Positions 59,956 to 64,000 of a stretch of 64,000 bases of DNA are shown here, piece after piece. Source of the stretch: Strigops habroptila (taxonomy: Eukaryota; Chordata; Aves; Psittaciformes; Psittacidae); assembly GCF_004027225.2 (NCBI RefSeq), contig NC_044288.2:18734744-18798743 (forward strand). The letters run 5' to 3'. The notes below the pieces were generated by a model that was not told where the DNA came from, searched no databases, and worked only from the letters and a program-made list of their open reading frames with translations. The translations under genes and the position numbers were made by a program. Position 1 is the stretch's first letter; every line of letters starts with the position of its first letter.

Positions 59956-61554
59956 CTGCAAAGGAAAGGGAAGACATACACATTGCAGACAATCAGCTTA
60001 ACATTATGCACTAAATATCTCTGAAGTCCTCAGCTAACAAGTTGCTAAACACAAAAGACACTATAAACATTTGTAGGAGGCAAGGTGGCACTGATTTGTA
60101 AACACTTTGCCTTTCAAAAAGTTATATTTTATCTATAAAAAGCAAAGTATTTCTGGTACTACTTCTGAATTCTTCTCTGACCTGATTTGGGTTCAGCTGC
60201 GTTGTTAGCCCTGTGTTGCTTATTGGACTCTTCTTTTTACTGTCTGACTTCTACCATTTGTGCTAGAAGAGAAAGTTGCTCACACAGATATCAAGGTCAT
60301 GTTTTTGGATCAATTAGACCTTGTTGGTGGGAGAAGCAATTAGACTGTAAAGATTAAGCAAAGGAGCAGAGGAGTAGTGACCCTGAAAAATATGATAGCA
60401 GTTAAGTGGAAACACCAGATAACTGAGCTAATCACAGTTTTTGGCTTATTCAGGAGTAATTACATGGTATTGTACTTACAGCACTGCTTTGCAGAAAGAA
60501 CATTTGTTGTTATATGTTTTCCCATCAGAGCCACAGAAGGGTTGATAGAGTCTTTCACAGTAAATAGGTCTTCCTCTCTCTAACCGACTGTATTCACTGC
60601 AGTCCACCTGCAACTACAGGTTCAATTTTCTTTGAATCCGTCTTTCTCACATTCTCCACATACAGAAACATTGAATACATGAAATTTTTGGACAAGTTGC
60701 CAGCTGCTTTAGAGCAGCACAGACAAGGGGCTCCACCATCTATATTTGCTAAACCTAAGCCTAAAAAAATAAATGTTCCTTCTGAGATGTGCGTGATGCT
60801 ACCCATATCAACTACTGAGCACATTTAGAGGCTTTGCTATCTATCAGTATAAGACTGGAAAAATCCAGCCCCTTTTCCATCTACAGAAAAGTAGAGTCAA
60901 TATTTTTTTCTACCTGATTGCACTTGTCAGTAAATTCAGGTGAGATTAGTTCTCAAGAGTGGGAAGGGTTTCTCTCTCTTATTGCACAAGTATCAGCCCT
61001 TCATACTTTTCATCTGGTGAAAGGTGAAAGGATCTGCCCAGGTAGAATTAAGTCCTATTTAAGTATTAGCATGAAAAGAAATTGTTGAAAGGCCTTTGTC
61101 TGATAGTGGGACTGTATTCATTACAGACTTACATATGAAAATGGGAGTACAAACTAATGAAAGAAATGACTGAAAATGCTCCTGTCCTGGTTTTGGAGCT
61201 TTATCTTCTGTCAAGTGAATTCATTCCTAGTATTTGACAAGCAGGAAGTCCTTGTGCAGTGCACATATTCTATTTAATCTGCTGTTTGTCACCCTCAAAA
61301 GCCTAGGATTTGCTTGCCTAGGAAACTGCCTGTCCTTATAGGTGCTGTTGTAACTAAAATTAGCTTTTTTTGCTGCTAGTCTAATGACAATTTGAAACAT
61401 ATCAGTCTTTGGAGGGATGCTATGTCTGCAGCTTTTCCTTTCTGAAAATCTAGCCAAAATATGTATATAGATGTATATACTTAAAACAGAACCCAGCTTT
61501 GCTGTTCTCTCATTATGGACTGATTTTTTTTTCCCCCTTCATTCTAACTCCTAG

Positions 61555-61645
61555 TGAAGGACAGGACTATTACTTCAGCCAAACGCTGGAAGTTATTACA
61601 GATTATATGATTGGTTTTATGGTAGTCATTGCCCAGGGCCTGCAG
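61555..61645 (+). other. Candidate internal exon, unassigned
   Basis: A long pyrimidine tract (T and C from 61523 on) ends CTCCTAG at 61554. A 91-base open segment follows, then the donor GTGGGT at 61646. The frame reads EGQDYYFSQTLEVITDYMIG, then FMVVIAQGLQ. Both splice signals are good and the codons look protein-like, but no partner exon or family is recognised. Confidence 0.3.
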
Positions 61646-62727
61646 GTGGGTGAAGTGAGGGGCTGTGTGTGTTCAGCAGCCTAGCCCCTGTGCCGTGGCT
61701 CAGCACAGACTGAGAGGTCTCCAGTAGCAAAAAGAGCCATTAGCCAATCACTCTTTGGGGTATAATGGGCTTAAATCCAGTGACAAAAAGAAAAAGCATA
61801 CAGGTTGTTAATTTACCTAGGTTTGGTCCTCTCCCTCTCATCCAAAGCCCTGGCTGCTTACACATTTCAAACTCTGGCTGGAAAGCAGGAGGCAGCACAC
61901 CTATCCTCAATTGCAAAAGCAGGTCAGAGACCTGACATAGCTGTCAGGTTTCTACAACATACCCCAGCAATGGCAGTGGCATGAGAGGGAATCTCTGTAG
62001 TTTGTAACTTACCACTTTAAAACTGGTCAACCACCAACTTGTGAGAGGCAAGAACTAGCTAACAAAAAAAAAAAGCTAGAAACAAGGCAAATTTGCCCCG
62101 TGTTCATCTGTGTAACAGCTGGTGAAATGCAGAAGATACATAGGTTGGTATGGAGACCGGAACAGGCTCTTCTTGGAAAAGTATGGATATCTTGGTGCAG
62201 GTTTAGGAATCACAGGCTGTGTATATTGTGCTAGTATGGGACCAGCTCTGTGTGTGTGCGCAAATTTCCACTCCCTGCTGCTGTCCACTGGCCTCTGAGG
62301 GGGCTTGTCTCTGCTCATCAGAGTAAGAGTTTTTATTGTTTGGTGCCTCATTTATTTCAGAGGTTGACCCCAGGATGGGCACTCCAGCATAGTCAGAACT
62401 TAAAATCTCTAGCTACATGATTTAGGATCTGAAAGTCACCAAGAAAGCCTTATAGTGTCATCACCAGGTAAATGCTAAAAAACCCCCTATTTCTCTCACT
62501 TAAAATTTGGCCTTGCCCAATTTGTTGCCCACTATGCATTACAAGTAAAAACACCTGGGAGTTGTCAGGTCAACTGTGTGGAAACCACATATCTCAAACT
62601 CAGGGATTTCTCTCTGAAACGTCAATACTTTAGCACCATTTAATTAGTGCTTAATATGTTTTTTTCTGACCTCATGTTCTTACAAACTACATCTTTTTAT
62701 AGAGCAATAAAGGAGAAAATTACTCAC
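61646..62727. other. Intergenic sequence, no gene recognised
   Basis: A - strand frame at 62076-62351 is rich in Pro, Tyr and aromatic residues (PVIPKPAPRYPYF) but has no evident splice context. Nothing else was recognised. Confidence 0.5.
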
Positions 62728-62747
62728 CTCATTCTCTTTGGCAGCAT
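62728..62747 (-). other. Candidate 20-base microexon, unassigned
   Basis: On the - strand, TTCTGTTTATCTTGCAG is followed by 20 bases encoding (D)AAKENE and then a strong GTGAGT donor. It ends in the phase that joins to the candidate terminal exon at 59955-59839. Such a pattern can arise by chance. Confidence 0.25.
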
Positions 62748-64000
62748 CTGCAAGATAAACAGAATCACAGAAGATAAAATAAAAACCACTGTTGATGAAC
62801 ATTCAGTTTGCAACTAGAGTGATTTCATTGGTACCAGCCCTTCCAGCAACGCTACATCTCTTACTAGCTTCAAAGTAAATACTGACTTGGGTTTTCAGTG
62901 TTTAATAAGATGCAGGTGTCAGAACCTATTAAACAAGTGGACCTTGTTGTATTGCTTACCTTAGAAATCTGTGTCAGCAACTAGGACAGCCTTTGCTGTG
63001 GGAGGCAAGGGAGGCTATTGTGCCCCTTTTCACTAGAAAAAAGGTTGGAGACCTGGAGTCAATGTTATGTTCAATGGCCAGTCTGCTTAGGGTAAACTAA
63101 TTGTTCAGCATGACTGGGTTTTAATTCTCAAGTGTATAAAAAAAAATATATATATAAATTTGATGTGGCTGTAAGCAAATCACAAGGTCCTTTTATGCTT
63201 TGAATTTCTGTCAATAATGAGGATAATATCTTCATTAAAATACAATACTAGATATATGTAATAATGATAATGCAGTTTGGATCATAATATCACTTTAATA
63301 AGTGTTTTCCCTTGCTGGTTGATATGGATTCTAAACTCTTGGGCAGAAGGATTGGCTCCTGTTTTGTATACACATGGCATCTGATATAATGGAGCCCTGC
63401 TTTCAGGTGGGGCTTCAAAAAGCTCCTTCAACACAATGACAGGTACACCTCCCAGAAAGTCATCAAGTAAGGTTGGCATGTCTCCATTGCAGTGACACAC
63501 TTGTTACTTTAGGAATGTATTTTGTCCTGTAACTGTCATTCTGTGGCTTCCAAGGGATAAAAGTTATCAGGCAGAGGCTTCTGTACAGAAGGAGCAGGAA
63601 GAAAACATGTTATGGCAATGCAGCTCTAGCATTTGTCGTTCTGACTAATTGTAGCTGGATTTAATTTTTAAAGCTATTAAGCTTTCCACTGAAACTTCCT
63701 TTCATGGAGCTGCTTACAACTTCCCAACAAATAAAGTTGTCCAAGGTGAAGAAAACTAGCAGAAATAATGCTTCATGTCATGTTTCAGTCTGTCACCAGA
63801 ACTTTGACTGAATTTTCATTACTCTGGAATTGGATCAGATGTAACCCCCTTCCACAAAAACATTAAGATGTTATTTTTTCTCTGGTAACCTTTTAGAAGC
63901 CACTATGTATATGGGAGTGAATGCAAAACACATGTGGCTTAGAAAGTATTGATCCATAAATTTTTAATGCAGACAAGATAAACCAGAAAGTTCAAGGAAG
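62748..64000. other. Intergenic sequence, no gene recognised
   Basis: A short TA-rich run lies at about 63139-63158. The - strand frame at 63282-63500 reads protein-like (LLDDFLGGVPVIVLKELFEA) but has no acceptor, start context or family match that I can support. Confidence 0.5.

Noticed and set aside
63282-63500. 72-codon - strand frame with protein-like composition
   Set aside because: No acceptor or start context and no recognisable family, so it cannot be supported as a gene.

Overview
This window is vertebrate nuclear DNA and almost certainly avian. It has long introns with GT-AG boundaries, a CpG-island promoter, 3' fragments of CR1 LINEs ending in the ATTCTATG-type tail, and two solo LTRs of a kind I associate with songbirds. 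The songbird placement is an inference from the repeats. There is no operon-like, CRISPR or prokaryotic structure.

Region by region: (1) Bases 1 to about 13.6 kb lie in the 3' part of HTR4 (serotonin receptor 4) on the + strand. The only coding piece I can identify is the alternative terminal exon of splice form (a), at 12155-12242. The shared receptor exons must lie left of the window. (2) About 13.6-22 kb is the gap between two convergent genes. It holds a CR1 tail and a 567-bp solo LTR. A small CpG-rich patch with a near-consensus CTCF motif lies at 22.4-22.6 kb. (3) Bases 22-49.9 kb carry the whole FBXO38 gene on the - strand. It has a non-coding first exon in a CpG island at 49.4-50.1 kb and 21 coding exons (47120 down to 25302). 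All splice phases join without a break to give 1187 residues, against 1188 as I recall for human FBXO38. A second copy of the same solo LTR sits in intron 7, only 36 bp past the exon 7 splice donor. (4) Bases 50-64 kb lie upstream of FBXO38. I recognise no gene there. There is one CR1 fragment with a readable ORF2 tail, plus several unassigned exon-like segments with good splice sites.

HTR4 and FBXO38 are arranged tail to tail, as in human 5q32. FBXO38 is an SCF-type ubiquitin ligase receptor and HTR4 is a Gs-coupled receptor, so the genes are neighbours but not a functional unit. The points most worth a second look are the LTR beside the FBXO38 donor, the very long T-run before FBXO38 exon 17, the Cys clusters in FBXO38 exon 15, the CTCF-like site between the convergent genes, and the unassigned exon-like segments at 55-63 kb. 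I did not find a previously undescribed biological system that I could defend.
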